A stretch of DNA of 64,000 nt from Gemelliphila palaticanis (GCA_013415235.1 JACBYF010000008.1:1-64000); one strand, 5' to 3'. Counted from the stretch's first letter, positions 8,371-17,279 are shown. Notes: generated by a model not told the origin, from the letters alone. A program made the numbers and translations.

Positions 8371-9099
8371 TTATATTAAAATGTTATTTATTAATTTTTC
8401 TTGATTATTTATAATCACTTCTTGTGCCACTTTTTCACCATAATTTCTACTTATTATGTCATAGGCATCATTTAAATAATTTTTTCTAGTTGCTAAATTA
8501 TGCATATCAGATGCTACAAAATGAACAAAATCATTTTTCAAAAGATTTTTAGCTCTTTTTTTATATATTTTTTCTTTATCACCAAAAAGTTTAGGTTTTA
8601 ATATACTAGCTGCATTAACTTGTATATAAGCACCTTTGTTAATAATGCTCTCAACTAAATTATTATCTTCTGATATATTATATCTTTCTAAATGAGCTAT
8701 TATAGGTTTTAATCCTAGAATTAATACACTATCTATAGCTTTTAAGATATCTCTTTTACTTACATTACTACTAAATTCTACTAAAACATAATCTGTGTTT
8801 GCTAAAGTTGGAATTTCTCTATTTTCTAATTTTCTAACAATATCTAGTGTGTAGTATATTTCTGCACCGTAATAAATGACTAGATCATCGTATTTATTTT
8901 TTACATTTTCAAGTATTGTATTAAAGTTTTTTTGAATAATTTGTTCAGGTGTTTCAAACATACCCTTTCTTCTATGAGAAGTTGCTATTATTTTCTTTAT
9001 TCCTTTTTTATAAGCATCGTCTATTAGTTCTAAACTTTCTTCTAATGTTTTCGGACCGTCATCAACACCGAATATCATGTGCGAATGTATATCTATCAT
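8371..9099 (-). CDS. cpsB: Capsule tyrosine-protein phosphatase, PHP family
   Basis: A 242-residue PHP-domain phosphatase (CpsB/YwqE type). Metal-binding motifs are visible: MIDIHSHMIFGVDDGP at the N-terminus, ATSHRRKG near residue 40, PIIAHLERY near residue 133 and ASDMHN near residue 195. These Mn-dependent enzymes remove phosphate from the CpsD tyrosine tail. The gene starts 2 bases after the cpsA stop, so translation is likely coupled. Confidence 0.93.
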   Translation of the reverse strand: MIDIHSHMIFGVDDGPKTLEESLELIDDAYKKGIKKIIATSHRRKGMFETPEQIIQKNFNTILENVKNKYDDLVIYYGAEIYYTLDIVRKLENREIPTLANTDYVLVEFSSNVSKRDILKAIDSVLILGLKPIIAHLERYNISEDNNLVESIINKGAYIQVNAASILKPKLFGDKEKIYKKRAKNLLKNDFVHFVASDMHNLATRKNYLNDAYDIISRNYGEKVAQEVIINNQEKLINNILI

Positions 9100-9101
9100 A
9101 A

Positions 9102-10532
9102 TTACTTACCTTCTAATGTATTTTTTATATTAGTTGATGTTTCGATTAAAGAGTCTTCATTTATTTGTGTCATATAAAGATTATATCCAGGCATAGCATA
9201 AGATGGTAATCCCATAGCACCTGTTCCAGTTAGAGCTTGAGAAGAAACAACATATTCTGATTTACTATCAAGTTGATCATTAGCTAAATTCATTATTGTT
9301 TTTACAGGCATATCTGTCTGTATAGATGCAGACAGTTCTTCTACTATATTTTTATAATTGTTTATTGCTTCTGTAGTTGTTAGTTTTTTTATTATTGCTG
9401 TAATAACTTTTTGTTGATTTTTTCCTCTATCGTTATCTCCTGAGGCTAATGAGTATCGTTCTCTAACAAAACCTAGTGCTTTATCAGAATCTAATTTTAC
9501 TACACCTACAGGGAAGTAATATTTTCCATATAAAGATGTAAATTCTTGTTCATTATATACTTCCACTCCTCCTAACAAGTCTATTAGTTTTAGGAAAGAA
9601 GTAAAGTTAATTCTCGTATAATAATCAATTTTTGTATTATATAAATTTTCTAATGTATGAATAGAAGCATCTACTCCGTATACTCCAGCATGGGTTAATT
9701 TATCGTACTGATTGTTTCCACCATCTGCTATTTTTACATAAGCATCTCTTGGAGTCGTTGTTAATAAAATTTTATTAGTATCTCTATTAACAGTCATAAT
9801 AATATTAACATCTGACCTTGCTACTGTTGTAATAGGACCAAATGTATCGATACCACTAATATAAACATTGAATGCATTCATATTAGTTGCTGAATCTTTT
9901 TTATTGATAGTTTGTTCTATTTTTAATTCATAAATTTTTTTTATTTTGTCTTGATAATCCGGGTGGCTTAAAGCTATAAGATTTTCATAACCACTATTTA
10001 ATATTATGATTTTACTTTCTTTAGAAAGTAATTTTTCATACTGTTTAGTATAAGATTCACCATCTAATAGATTTAGTTTTATATTTTCTTTTTCTTTAAT
10101 ATCATTTATTAAAGAATTAATATTTTCTTTATCTGTAGCTAATGGAGCTAAAACGCTATTGCTTTTTATATCATGAACACTATTTATCGTACTATCCTTT
10201 AATACTACAACACTCATAGTATAACTATTTATCTCTGCATTCTTGTTAAGTTTTTCTACAAGATTTAGACCTTTGTTCAATTCATGTAAACCTAGTGCAT
10301 ATAAAGTGACTAAAATTATACTCAAAATAAATCTTGTAATTTTCAATTTATTTTTTATCATCAAAATAAATAAAAATAAAAATAATAGTAATATAACTGC
10401 CGATATTATTATATTTATTTTACCAAATTGTAGTAAGTTATTACTATATATTTTATATATTATAATACTTCCTAGTATGAAAATAAAAAATAATAAAATT
10501 ACATTCACAATTTTCAAAATACTATTCTTCAA
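9102..10532 (-). CDS. cpsA: LytR-CpsA-Psr family glycopolymer ligase, first capsule gene
   Basis: A 476-residue LCP protein with three closely spaced membrane helices in the first 85 residues, then an extracellular accessory domain (about 95-215) and the LytR-CpsA-Psr catalytic domain (about 225-400) with LLTTTPRDAYVKIAD and conserved Arg/Asp residues (GFVRERY, DNDRGKNQQ). LCP enzymes transfer lipid-linked glycopolymers to peptidoglycan, so this one probably attaches the capsule. It has a TTG start with GGGAG 7 bases upstream and is the first gene after the strong promoter at 10567-10595. Confidence 0.9.
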   Translation of the reverse strand: MKNSILKIVNVILLFFIFILGSIIIYKIYSNNLLQFGKINIIISAVILLLFLFLFILMIKNKLKITRFILSIILVTLYALGLHELNKGLNLVEKLNKNAEINSYTMSVVVLKDSTINSVHDIKSNSVLAPLATDKENINSLINDIKEKENIKLNLLDGESYTKQYEKLLSKESKIIILNSGYENLIALSHPDYQDKIKKIYELKIEQTINKKDSATNMNAFNVYISGIDTFGPITTVARSDVNIIMTVNRDTNKILLTTTPRDAYVKIADGGNNQYDKLTHAGVYGVDASIHTLENLYNTKIDYYTRINFTSFLKLIDLLGGVEVYNEQEFTSLYGKYYFPVGVVKLDSDKALGFVRERYSLASGDNDRGKNQQKVITAIIKKLTTTEAINNYKNIVEELSASIQTDMPVKTIMNLANDQLDSKSEYVVSSQALTGTGAMGLPSYAMPGYNLYMTQINEDSLIETSTNIKNTLEGK

Positions 10533-10566
10533 ACAATCACTCCCAAACTATAATAATTCATTGTAT

Positions 10567-10595
10567 ATTTTAACACTAAAAAATAATATTAGCAA
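10567..10595 (-). promoter_or_regulatory. Promoter of the capsule operon
   Basis: On the minus strand TTGCTA and TAAAAT are separated by exactly 17 bases, with a TG one base upstream of the -10 (extended -10). The cpsA TTG start follows about 35 bases after the -10. The -35 overlaps a small inverted repeat, AGCAA-ATG-TTGCT, which could be a regulator site. Confidence 0.7.
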
Positions 10596-10667
10596 CATTT
10601 GCTGTCTATATTTATTATCATAAAGACACTATTTTTATATTTTTTAATGCTAATTAAATAGATTAAA

Positions 10668-10724
10668 AGTTCGTATTACTTGCTATTAATAGTGAATATA
10701 TTAAAACAAAACTAAATACGAACT
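10668..10724. repeat. 10-bp inverted repeat upstream of the capsule promoter
   Basis: AGTTCGTATT (10668-10677) and AATACGAACT (10715-10724) are perfect inverted copies 37 bases apart, between engB and the cps promoter. Read on the minus strand the second arm is followed by TTTTAAT, so it may be a long-loop terminator for engB, or a paired operator. It is notably GC-richer than its surroundings. Confidence 0.55.
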
Positions 10725-10729
10725 ATTCT

Positions 10730-10752
10730 AAATTAAACTTCTAGTTTAATTT
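10730..10752 (-). terminator. AT-only hairpin over the engB stop codon
   Basis: A perfect 10-bp stem (AAATTAAACT paired with AGTTTAATTT) with a three-base loop covers the engB stop codon. It lacks a real U run, so it is at best a weak terminator and may instead protect the mRNA end. Confidence 0.4.
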
Positions 10753-11339
10753 ATAACTTTATTTATTTCTAACAATATTTTTTCAACATTTAATTTTTTT
10801 ACAGAAGAAAACGGAACTATATCTATATTATTAGTTAGATCCATACTATTTTTTATCTGCTTTGTATTTTTCGCTAATTCATTTTTAGATATTTTATCTG
10901 TTTTTGTTAGAACTAGCACAAAAGGTATTTCATAATAGTTTAAAAATTCGTTCATCATAATGTCATCTTCTGATGGTTTATGTCTACTATCAACAAGATG
11001 CAATACAAAACTTAAATTTTTACTGTTAACAAAGTACTCAACTATCATGTCATATAGTTTTTCTTTTTCTTTTTTACCCATTTTGGCATAACCATAACCA
11101 GGAACATCAACCAATGCTAATTTGTTATCAACATTGAAAAAGTTTAATGTTCTTGTTTTTCCTGGTTTAGATGATACTCTTGCGAAATTTTTTCTATTTA
11201 ATATAGTGTTAATAAAAGAAGATTTCCCAACATTAGATCTACCACACATAGCTACTTCTGGAAGATCATATTCAGGATATTGCTTTTTGGAAACTGCGCT
11301 TATTATTAATTCTAAATTGTTTACATTAAATTTTAACAT
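10746..11339 (-). CDS. engB: Ribosome-biogenesis GTPase EngB (YsxC)
   Basis: A 197-residue GTPase of the EngB/YsxC family, needed for assembly of the large ribosomal subunit. G motifs are clear: G1 GRSNVGKSS (about residue 31), G3 DVPGYGYAKMG, G4 LTKTDK and G5 SSVKK. The open frame reaches a TTG at 11354 inside lon, but the ATG at 11339 has GGAG nine bases upstream and starts one base after the lon stop, giving a length close to Bacillus YsxC. The clpX-lon-engB order is typical of Bacillales. In this genome the capsule operon begins directly downstream. Confidence 0.95.
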   Translation of the reverse strand: MLKFNVNNLELIISAVSKKQYPEYDLPEVAMCGRSNVGKSSFINTILNRKNFARVSSKPGKTRTLNFFNVDNKLALVDVPGYGYAKMGKKEKEKLYDMIVEYFVNSKNLSFVLHLVDSRHKPSEDDIMMNEFLNYYEIPFVLVLTKTDKISKNELAKNTKQIKNSMDLTNNIDIVPFSSVKKLNVEKILLEINKVIN

Positions 11340-11340
11340 A

Positions 11341-13641
11341 TTATTTTTCTCCAAAAACTATTTCAAATACTTCTTTTATATTTGAAACAAAGTGTAAGTT
11401 TATTTTTTCTAACACTTCTTTTGGTATATCTACAATATCTCGCTTATTTTTTTCTGGTAAAATTATTGTATTAATTCCCATTTTTTCTGAACTTAATACT
11501 TTTTCTTTAACTCCTCCTATTGGAAGAACTTTTCCATGTAGAGTTATCTCACCAGTCATAGCTATATTGTTATCCACTGCTCTTTTAGTTAAACTTGAGT
11601 ACAGTGATGTAGTTATAGTTATACCAGCAGAAGGACCATCTTTAGGTACTGCTCCTTCTGGAACATGCAGATGTATATCAATAGCTGAAAAATCTACATT
11701 ATCTATTTTTAATTTTTCTGCGTTTGAACGTAAAAATGAAATTGCAGTTTTGGCCGATTCTTTCATTACATCTCCTAGTTTTCCAGTAAGTATTATTTTA
11801 CCATTACCTTTAGATACACTTGTTTCTATTTCTAGTGTATCTCCACCAACAGATGTATAAGCTAAGCCATTAACTATTCCTATTTGTGGTTTTGTATTCT
11901 TATCTTTTTTACTATATTTTTCTGGACCTAAGAAATCTTCTAAATTTGCAGTTCCTACTTTTATTTTTTCTTCGCCATTTAGTATTTTTAGAGCAGCTTT
12001 TCTACAAACTTTTGCTATTACTCTATCTAAATTTCTTACTCCTGCTTCATAAGTATATCCTGTTATTATTTTATTAACAGCTTGTTTTGTGAATGATATT
12101 TCTTCTGTAGTAAGACCATTTTCTTCTATTTGATTTTTTATTAAATATTTTGTTGCTATGTTTTCTTTTTCTTTTATTGTGTATGATTCTAATTCTATTA
12201 CTTCCATTCTATCTCTAAGGGGAGCTGGAATAGCTGCTAAATTATTCGCTGTAGCAACAAATAGAACTTTTGATAAATCGAATGGTATATCTAGATAATG
12301 ATCAACAAATTCATGATTTTGTTCTGGGTCTATAACCTCAAGCATAGCTGCTGCAGGGTCTCCTTTTATATCAGAAGCCATTTTATCTATTTCATCTAGT
12401 AGTATTACAGGATTTTTTGTTTTAACTTTCTTTAATGATTGTATAAGTTTTCCTGGTAATGCTCCTACATATGTTCTTCTATGACCTCTTATTTCTGCTT
12501 CATCTCTTACTCCACCTAAGGAAACTCTTATAAATTTTCTATCCATAGCTTTTGCAATTGATTTTGCTAAAGAGCTTTTTCCTACTCCAGGAGGACCTGA
12601 TAAGCATAATATAGGTGATTTCATGTCTTCTTTTAGTTTTTTTACAGCTAAAAACTCTAATATTCTTTCTTTTATTTTTTCTAATCCATAATGATCTTCA
12701 TTTAATATTTTTTCTGATTTTTTTATATTTATAGCATCTTCTGATAATGTATTCCAAGGTAAGGCTACTACTGTTTCTAAATAACTTCTTATTATAGAAT
12801 TTTCTGGAGCCATTGCAGGAGTTTTTTCTAATCTCGCTAATTCTCCTAAAACTACTTCTTCGTCTTGTTTATTTAGTTTTAATTCTAAAATTTGTTTGCG
12901 TAACTTTTCTATATCATTCTCATCAGGAGCAATTTCTTTTAGTTCATCTTGAACTACTTTCATTTGTTCCCTTAAAAAGTACTCTTTTTGTTGATTATCT
13001 ATATTCAATCTAACTTTTTTATCTATTTCTTTTTTATACTCTGAAGCTGCTGATATTTTTGTAAATATACTTATAATCAAATCTGCTTTTGCTTCTAAGT
13101 CTAAAGTAAATAGTATTCTTTTCATCATTATAGAATCAAAAGGAAAATATTTTAAGTTTTTATTTATAAATTTATTCAAGTCTGTTATATTAAAAAATCC
13201 TAAGTCTAGTTTTTCTGATTTTAAAAATTCTTTGAAAACTTTTTTTAGTATATTTAATTTTCCTTCTTGATCAAATTCTGTATTAACTAAATCTTTAATA
13301 GCTATATCTAAATATTCTACTTTGTTATTGTTATAAACCCCACTTAATACCTCTGCTAGTCCTTCACAGTTGTAAGTATATGACTTTGTTTCTTTATCAT
13401 ATTTTAGGCTTCCATAAGTACCAAAAAATTTGTTAAAACCATTATCATCGTAAATATCTAAATTTTTATTATCTTCATTGAAGTTATCCATAGGCTTTCT
13501 ATCAGAAGCCACAAAAATTCTAATTGATTTTGATTTTAAATTTTTAGTAACTTTTAAAAATTGTTTATCTTTTATTTCTATATTGTATATGTTATCAGGA
13601 ATGAATGTATCCTTATGTTCTAATAAATAATATTTAGTCAA
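11341..13641 (-). CDS. lon: ATP-dependent protease La
   Basis: A 766-residue Lon protease with an N-terminal substrate-recognition domain (about 1-200), a coiled-coil linker, an AAA+ domain (Walker A GPPGVGKSS, Walker B ILLDEIDKM, sensor VATANN) and a C-terminal Ser-Lys protease domain with the catalytic serine in PKDGPSAGI and the lysine about 40 residues later (GGVKEKVLSS). It degrades misfolded and regulatory proteins. The start is TTG with AAGGAGG six bases before it; no ATG with a good site is near. It follows clpX by 11 bases and almost abuts engB. Confidence 0.97.
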   Translation of the reverse strand: MTKYYLLEHKDTFIPDNIYNIEIKDKQFLKVTKNLKSKSIRIFVASDRKPMDNFNEDNKNLDIYDDNGFNKFFGTYGSLKYDKETKSYTYNCEGLAEVLSGVYNNNKVEYLDIAIKDLVNTEFDQEGKLNILKKVFKEFLKSEKLDLGFFNITDLNKFINKNLKYFPFDSIMMKRILFTLDLEAKADLIISIFTKISAASEYKKEIDKKVRLNIDNQQKEYFLREQMKVVQDELKEIAPDENDIEKLRKQILELKLNKQDEEVVLGELARLEKTPAMAPENSIIRSYLETVVALPWNTLSEDAINIKKSEKILNEDHYGLEKIKERILEFLAVKKLKEDMKSPILCLSGPPGVGKSSLAKSIAKAMDRKFIRVSLGGVRDEAEIRGHRRTYVGALPGKLIQSLKKVKTKNPVILLDEIDKMASDIKGDPAAAMLEVIDPEQNHEFVDHYLDIPFDLSKVLFVATANNLAAIPAPLRDRMEVIELESYTIKEKENIATKYLIKNQIEENGLTTEEISFTKQAVNKIITGYTYEAGVRNLDRVIAKVCRKAALKILNGEEKIKVGTANLEDFLGPEKYSKKDKNTKPQIGIVNGLAYTSVGGDTLEIETSVSKGNGKIILTGKLGDVMKESAKTAISFLRSNAEKLKIDNVDFSAIDIHLHVPEGAVPKDGPSAGITITTSLYSSLTKRAVDNNIAMTGEITLHGKVLPIGGVKEKVLSSEKMGINTIILPEKNKRDIVDIPKEVLEKINLHFVSNIKEVFEIVFGEK

Positions 13642-13652
13642 AATTATCCTCC

Positions 13653-14870
13653 TTAACTAAGTACAGGAGAAATTTTATTTACTACATTTTCTTCTGTAAC
13701 TGTACATTTAGTTATTTTTGTTTTACTAGGTATTTCGAACATTACATCTATTAATAATTCTTCTATTATAGATCTAAGTCCTCTAGCACCTGTTTTTCTC
13801 TTAATAGATTCTTTAGCTATTGCTAAAAGAGCATCTTTTTCAAATTCTAATTCTACTCCGTCTAAATTGAATAGATACTGATATTGTTTTACAATAGAAT
13901 TTTTTGGTTCTACTAATACTCTAACTAAATCTTCTTCTGTTAGCTCGTCTAAAGAACAAACCAAAGGAATTCTACCTATAAATTCTGGTATTATACCGAA
14001 TTTTACTAGATCTTCTTGCCTTACTTTAGATATAATAGTTTCATTTTCTTCTATTTTATCACTTTCTTCTTTTGAGAAACCTATTATTTTATCACCTAGT
14101 CTACGTTTTATAATTTCTTCGATACCTGAAAATGCTCCACCGACAATAAACAATATATCTTTAGTATTTATTTTTATCATTTCTTCTCCAGGATGTTTTC
14201 TTCCTCCTTGAGGTGGAACACTTGCTATAGTACCTTCTAATATTTTAAGTAATGCTTGTTGCACACCTTCTCCAGATACATCTCGAGTTATTGAAACATT
14301 TTCACCTTTTTTGGCTATTTTATCAATCTCATCTATGTATATTATTCCTTTTTCTGCTTTTTCTATATTATAGTTAGCATTTTGAATTAAACGTAAAAGA
14401 ATGTTTTCAACATCTTCTCCAACATAGCCTGCTTCTGTTAGAGTTGTAGCATCTGCTATTGCAAAAGGCACATCTAGCATCTTTGCTAATGTTTGTGCTA
14501 TTAATGTCTTTCCTGAACCGGTACTTCCTATAAGTGCAATATTACTTTTTTGAAGTTCTAAATCAGTTTGTTCTTTATTTATAATTCTTTTATAATGATT
14601 ATAAACAGCAACAGCTATTGATTTTTTAGCTTTATCTTGGCTTATTATATATTCGTTTAATTTATCTAATATTTCTTTAGGTTTTAGAAGATTAAAGTTA
14701 TTAGTAGGGTTATTGTAATTATTTTCTATATATATTTCTTCATCAATCATATGTGAACATAAATCAACACATTCATCGCATATGAGTGCATCATTACCTG
14801 CTATTATTTTAAAAACTTCATCTGATGATTTGCCACAAAAAGAGCAATTCATTTTTTTCTTTCTAACCAT
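13653..14870 (-). CDS. clpX: ClpX unfoldase of the ClpXP protease
   Basis: A 405-residue ClpX. An N-terminal zinc-binding domain (CSFCGK and CDECVDLC, four cysteines) is followed by an AAA+ module with Walker A GSTGSGKT, the pore loop [17 protein letters not shown], Walker [12 protein letters not shown] and sensor motifs around [12 protein letters not shown]. It unfolds substrates for ClpP. GAGGTG lies 5 bases before the ATG. A promoter with an extended -10 lies just upstream, so clpX probably leads the clpX-lon-engB transcript. Confidence 0.97.
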   Translation of the reverse strand: MVRKKKMNCSFCGKSSDEVFKIIAGNDALICDECVDLCSHMIDEEIYIENNYNNPTNNFNLLKPKEILDKLNEYIISQDKAKKSIAVAVYNHYKRIINKEQTDLELQKSNIALIGSTGSGKTLIAQTLAKMLDVPFAIADATTLTEAGYVGEDVENILLRLIQNANYNIEKAEKGIIYIDEIDKIAKKGENVSITRDVSGEGVQQALLKILEGTIASVPPQGGRKHPGEEMIKINTKDILFIVGGAFSGIEEIIKRRLGDKIIGFSKEESDKIEENETIISKVRQEDLVKFGIIPEFIGRIPLVCSLDELTEEDLVRVLVEPKNSIVKQYQYLFNLDGVELEFEKDALLAIAKESIKRKTGARGLRSIIEELLIDVMFEIPSKTKITKCTVTEENVVNKISPVLS

Positions 14871-14895
14871 ATTTTCACCTCACAAAATATACACA

Positions 14896-14904
14896 ATTAT
14901 AGCA
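14896..14904 (-). promoter_or_regulatory. Extended -10 promoter for clpX
   Basis: TGCTATAAT on the minus strand, 26 bases before the clpX start, is an extended -10. The corresponding -35 hexamer is poor (TAGTAA at 17-base spacing). Confidence 0.5.
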
Positions 14905-15044
14905 CAAATATTGTTTTTTTACTAGTAATCCAATTATTATATGGTAAAAAATACATACTAAATATTGTATCAATAAAATAAAATTATTAGTAAGCGTAAC
15001 TTTAATATATAGTTTACTTATGAAAAATAAAAATATTTGTTGTA
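14905..15044. other. Gap upstream of clpX, no gene seen
   Basis: Apart from the clpX -10 and the terminator at 15045-15073, the gap between clpX and the gene at 15223 holds only AT-rich DNA. I see no open frame with a ribosome binding site here. Confidence 0.5.
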
Positions 15045-15073
15045 AATAAAAAAGACACTATTAAAGTGCCTTT
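15045..15073 (-). terminator. Intrinsic terminator downstream of the nuclease-like gene
   Basis: On the minus strand a 9-bp stem (AAAGGCACT with AGTGTCTTT, one G-U pair) and a five-base loop are followed by a run of T. It lies about 150 bases after the stop of the gene at 15223; the 15074-15222 stretch would be a long 3' untranslated region. Confidence 0.75.
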
Positions 15074-15222
15074 AAAATGCTTAAATTTAATAAGTTAAAA
15101 TACCTTTAAACTGGTATATATAATAGTTTTTATATATTTATCAAAAATATAAATGTACTTAAAAAATAATTATTTGATTATTATTCGTTTTTTTGCTAAA
15201 TTTATTTGGTACAAATAATAAA

Positions 15223-15726
15223 TTATAACCATTTTATATCAAGGATTTTAGTCTTTCTATATTGCTTATATTTATTACTATAATCAGTATGTAAAGTTGT
15301 TGGGTAATATATATTTGTTTTACTATCAGATCTTAAGCCTAAAACAATACACTTTTCACTTTCTTCTTTAAAAAATACAATATCTAACATCATAGTATTT
15401 CTTTTTAAATCTTTTCTTACAATACATACATCCTGTTTCTTTTCATAAAATATATAACTTAAAAAGTTATAATTATTTATTCTTTCAATTACAATTTTAT
15501 AATTTTTATTATTACTAAAAGTTTTCAATGTGAATTTAGAATTAAAAATTTCATCAATTAGCTTTGGCTTTACTTTAACTACATAGTGTACCCCTAGTAA
15601 ATGCGGTAAATTAGATAAATCAAAATAAATAGTAATACAAGGAATCTTTAAATAATTCAAAATTACTAATGATTTTCTTTTATAAAACTTAATTTTATAA
15701 TCATTAAATACGTCTAACAAATTCAT
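15223..15726 (-). CDS. Orphan PBECR4-like (putative RNase-fold) protein
   Basis: A 167-residue protein that I do not recognise with certainty. The segment FDLSNLPHLLGVHY (about residues 36-49) followed by a basic, Ile/Asn-rich middle, then IVFFKEESEKCIVLGLRSD and a terminal YRKTKILDIKW, resembles the PBECR4 group of the Barnase-EndoU-ColicinE5/D-RelE nuclease superfamily, which appears in toxins and phage proteins. No signal peptide or membrane segment is visible. The frame could begin at 15756, but that ATG lies within the upstream terminator hairpin; the ATG at 15726 has GAGG 5-6 bases before it. It stands alone with its own long structured leader. Confidence 0.6.
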   Translation of the reverse strand: MNLLDVFNDYKIKFYKRKSLVILNYLKIPCITIYFDLSNLPHLLGVHYVVKVKPKLIDEIFNSKFTLKTFSNNKNYKIVIERINNYNFLSYIFYEKKQDVCIVRKDLKRNTMMLDIVFFKEESEKCIVLGLRSDSKTNIYYPTTLHTDYSNKYKQYRKTKILDIKWL

Positions 15727-15734
15727 TTTAACCT

Positions 15735-15990
15735 CTAAAAAATTAACCTTAACCATAATATGGTTAAGGTTAAAAATCTGAATACTGAACTAGAAAGCTC
15801 TCTAGTTAGGACTAACTATTATTTAAGTTTATTAAACTTAAATAACTCTCTTTTCGCTCACTACTAAGAGACCACTCACAAAGCCTATGGTAGGCAATAT
15901 AACGTACTCACTGTTATACTTTCTTAACTAAACAAAGTTAAGTTTTTATTGAGAATATTAATAAGGCTTTTTAAGCTAGTTGTTTTCTCT
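15735..15990 (-). ncRNA. Structured RNA / leader ahead of the nuclease-like gene
   Basis: About 255 bases from a strong promoter to a strong terminator with no open frame but many hairpins: 15923-15942 (7 bp), 15898-15918 (6 bp), 15883-15895 (5 bp), 15848-15870 (5 bp), 15819-15845 (12 bp perfect) and 15788-15807 (7 bp). The 5' end (15976-15981 and 15966-15970) can alternatively pair with 15788-15793 and 15794-15798, a closing stem competing with the last hairpin. A GUGAG core occurs three times (15907-15911, 15875-15879, 15857-15861), two of them in hairpin loops. It matches no riboswitch I can name. It could be a free small RNA, an attenuator or an RNA antitoxin. Confidence 0.6.
15737..15773 (-). 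terminator. Strong terminator/attenuator just before the nuclease-like gene
   Basis: A perfect 14-bp stem (TTAACCTTAACCAT pairing across a three-base loop, 15743-15773) is followed on the minus strand by AATTTTTT and immediately by the AGAGG ribosome binding site of the gene at 15726. Transcripts must read through it to express that gene. Confidence 0.8.
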
Positions 15991-15996
15991 AATATT

Positions 15997-16026
15997 ATTA
16001 TATAATATTATAATGTATAAAGTCAA
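15997..16026 (-). promoter_or_regulatory. Promoter of the structured RNA
   Basis: TTGACT and TATAAT on the minus strand are separated by 18 bases; the region around the -10 is pure A/T. Transcription would begin near 15990. Confidence 0.7.
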
Positions 16027-16127
16027 CTTTTTATAAGTTTTAAGTTTTGTATAATTAAAACTCTTAAATATTTTTAATATTAAATTATAAAAATATTTAG
16101 TTAAAATTATAATTCTTATATTATATA

Positions 16128-17279
16128 CTAACTACCACTAGCTACATAACCTTCTATGTATTTTTTAGCTAATTCTTCATGTTCCTGATATGTTTTTGCA
16201 AAGTATGCTTTTCCATCTTTTGCATGTAAGAAATATTTATAATCATGTTTCTCTACATTGTTTAGTGCATTATATGATAATTCACTAGGTGAAGCTATCG
16301 GTCCAGGTGGTAATCCATAATGCACATAAGTATTATATAAATCTCTACCTTGTAACTCTTGTATAGTTATAGCTCCAGATGATTGTAATCTATTAGCACT
16401 ATAGTAAACCGTAGGGTCTGTTTGAAGTGGCATAGATATAGCTAATCTATTCATGAACACTCCTGCAATAGAATTATTATCTGCATTAACAGTAGATTCT
16501 TTTTCTAGTATACTTGCCATAGTTATATAATCATGAATGGTAATATTTTTATTAATACCGCCTATATTCCAAACTTTATTATTTTTTTGATAAAGGGGTA
16601 TAACCTTACTGTTAGTAGTTGCCACCATTTGTTTGATTAATAATTCTACATTGTTTATATTTGTTTGATCCAAATTATATTTTGCAGGATATAAATATCC
16701 TTCTAATTTATACTTCAAATTAGGGCTATCTAATTCATTAGTTATTAAATCTGGAAATTCTTTTTTTAGTTTATTAATAAATTCTTGATCATTAACTTTA
16801 GTAATAAATTGTTCTTCTGATATTTCAGTAAATTGAGATACTTTTTTAGCTATTTGCTTAATATTTTCTCCTTCAATTACAGAAATTGATTTTCCTGAAC
16901 TTGCTTTTTCTTTTGTTGTAAGTACATCTATTATCTCAGACATTTTCATACTCTTACTAATTTCAAATTGACCTACATAAAACTCTTCTCCTCCTAATCT
17001 AGAGTAGATTTTAAATAATGTAGGACTTTTTATTAAATCTTTTTCATATAAAACATCTGATATTTTACTAGCACCATAGCTTTCTTTCACTTCTACTGCT
17101 ATTTTTTGACTATTATCTTTATCGACAGGTGTAGTTAAATAATATGTATATGATAGTAAAGCTATAATAAATAACATTACTGATATAGTTATTAAAGATA
17201 TTAATTCCTTACCTTTATTTTTTTTTATTCTATTTTTTTTTCGTAGTTCTTCTCTACGTCTGATTTTTTCTTCTTTCAT
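16128..17279 (-). CDS. mltG: Endolytic transglycosylase MltG
   Basis: A 383-residue YceG/MltG protein. A very basic cytoplasmic start (MKEEKIRRREELRKKNR) leads into one membrane helix (about residues 26-48), then a LysM-like part and the catalytic domain with MASILEKEST containing the active glutamate, LQTDPTVYY and YVHYGLPPGPIASPS. It cleaves nascent glycan strands and helps set chain length. GAGGAG is 14 bases from the ATG, overlapping the end of yrzB. It is the last gene of the nif3-to-mltG operon, and the order ireB-ruvX-yrzB-mltG is as in Bacillus. Confidence 0.95.
   Translation of the reverse strand: MKEEKIRRREELRKKNRIKKNKGKELISLITISVMLFIIALLSYTYYLTTPVDKDNSQKIAVEVKESYGASKISDVLYEKDLIKSPTLFKIYSRLGGEEFYVGQFEISKSMKMSEIIDVLTTKEKASSGKSISVIEGENIKQIAKKVSQFTEISEEQFITKVNDQEFINKLKKEFPDLITNELDSPNLKYKLEGYLYPAKYNLDQTNINNVELLIKQMVATTNSKVIPLYQKNNKVWNIGGINKNITIHDYITMASILEKESTVNADNNSIAGVFMNRLAISMPLQTDPTVYYSANRLQSSGAITIQELQGRDLYNTYVHYGLPPGPIASPSELSYNALNNVEKHDYKYFLHAKDGKAYFAKTYQEHEELAKKYIEGYVASGS

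Noticed and set aside
10243-10623. 126-residue plus-strand open frame across cpsA and its promoter
   Set aside because: Opposite to cpsA membrane helices and reading through its promoter; no ribosome binding site.
15726-15756. Longer start of the nuclease-like gene at 15756
   Set aside because: That ATG lies within the terminator stem and has no ribosome binding site; GAGG precedes the ATG at 15726.
15735-15990. 6S RNA, SRP RNA or RNase P RNA
   Set aside because: The SRP and RNase P signature sequences are absent, and the many short side hairpins do not give the long rod with central bubble of 6S RNA; left unclassified.
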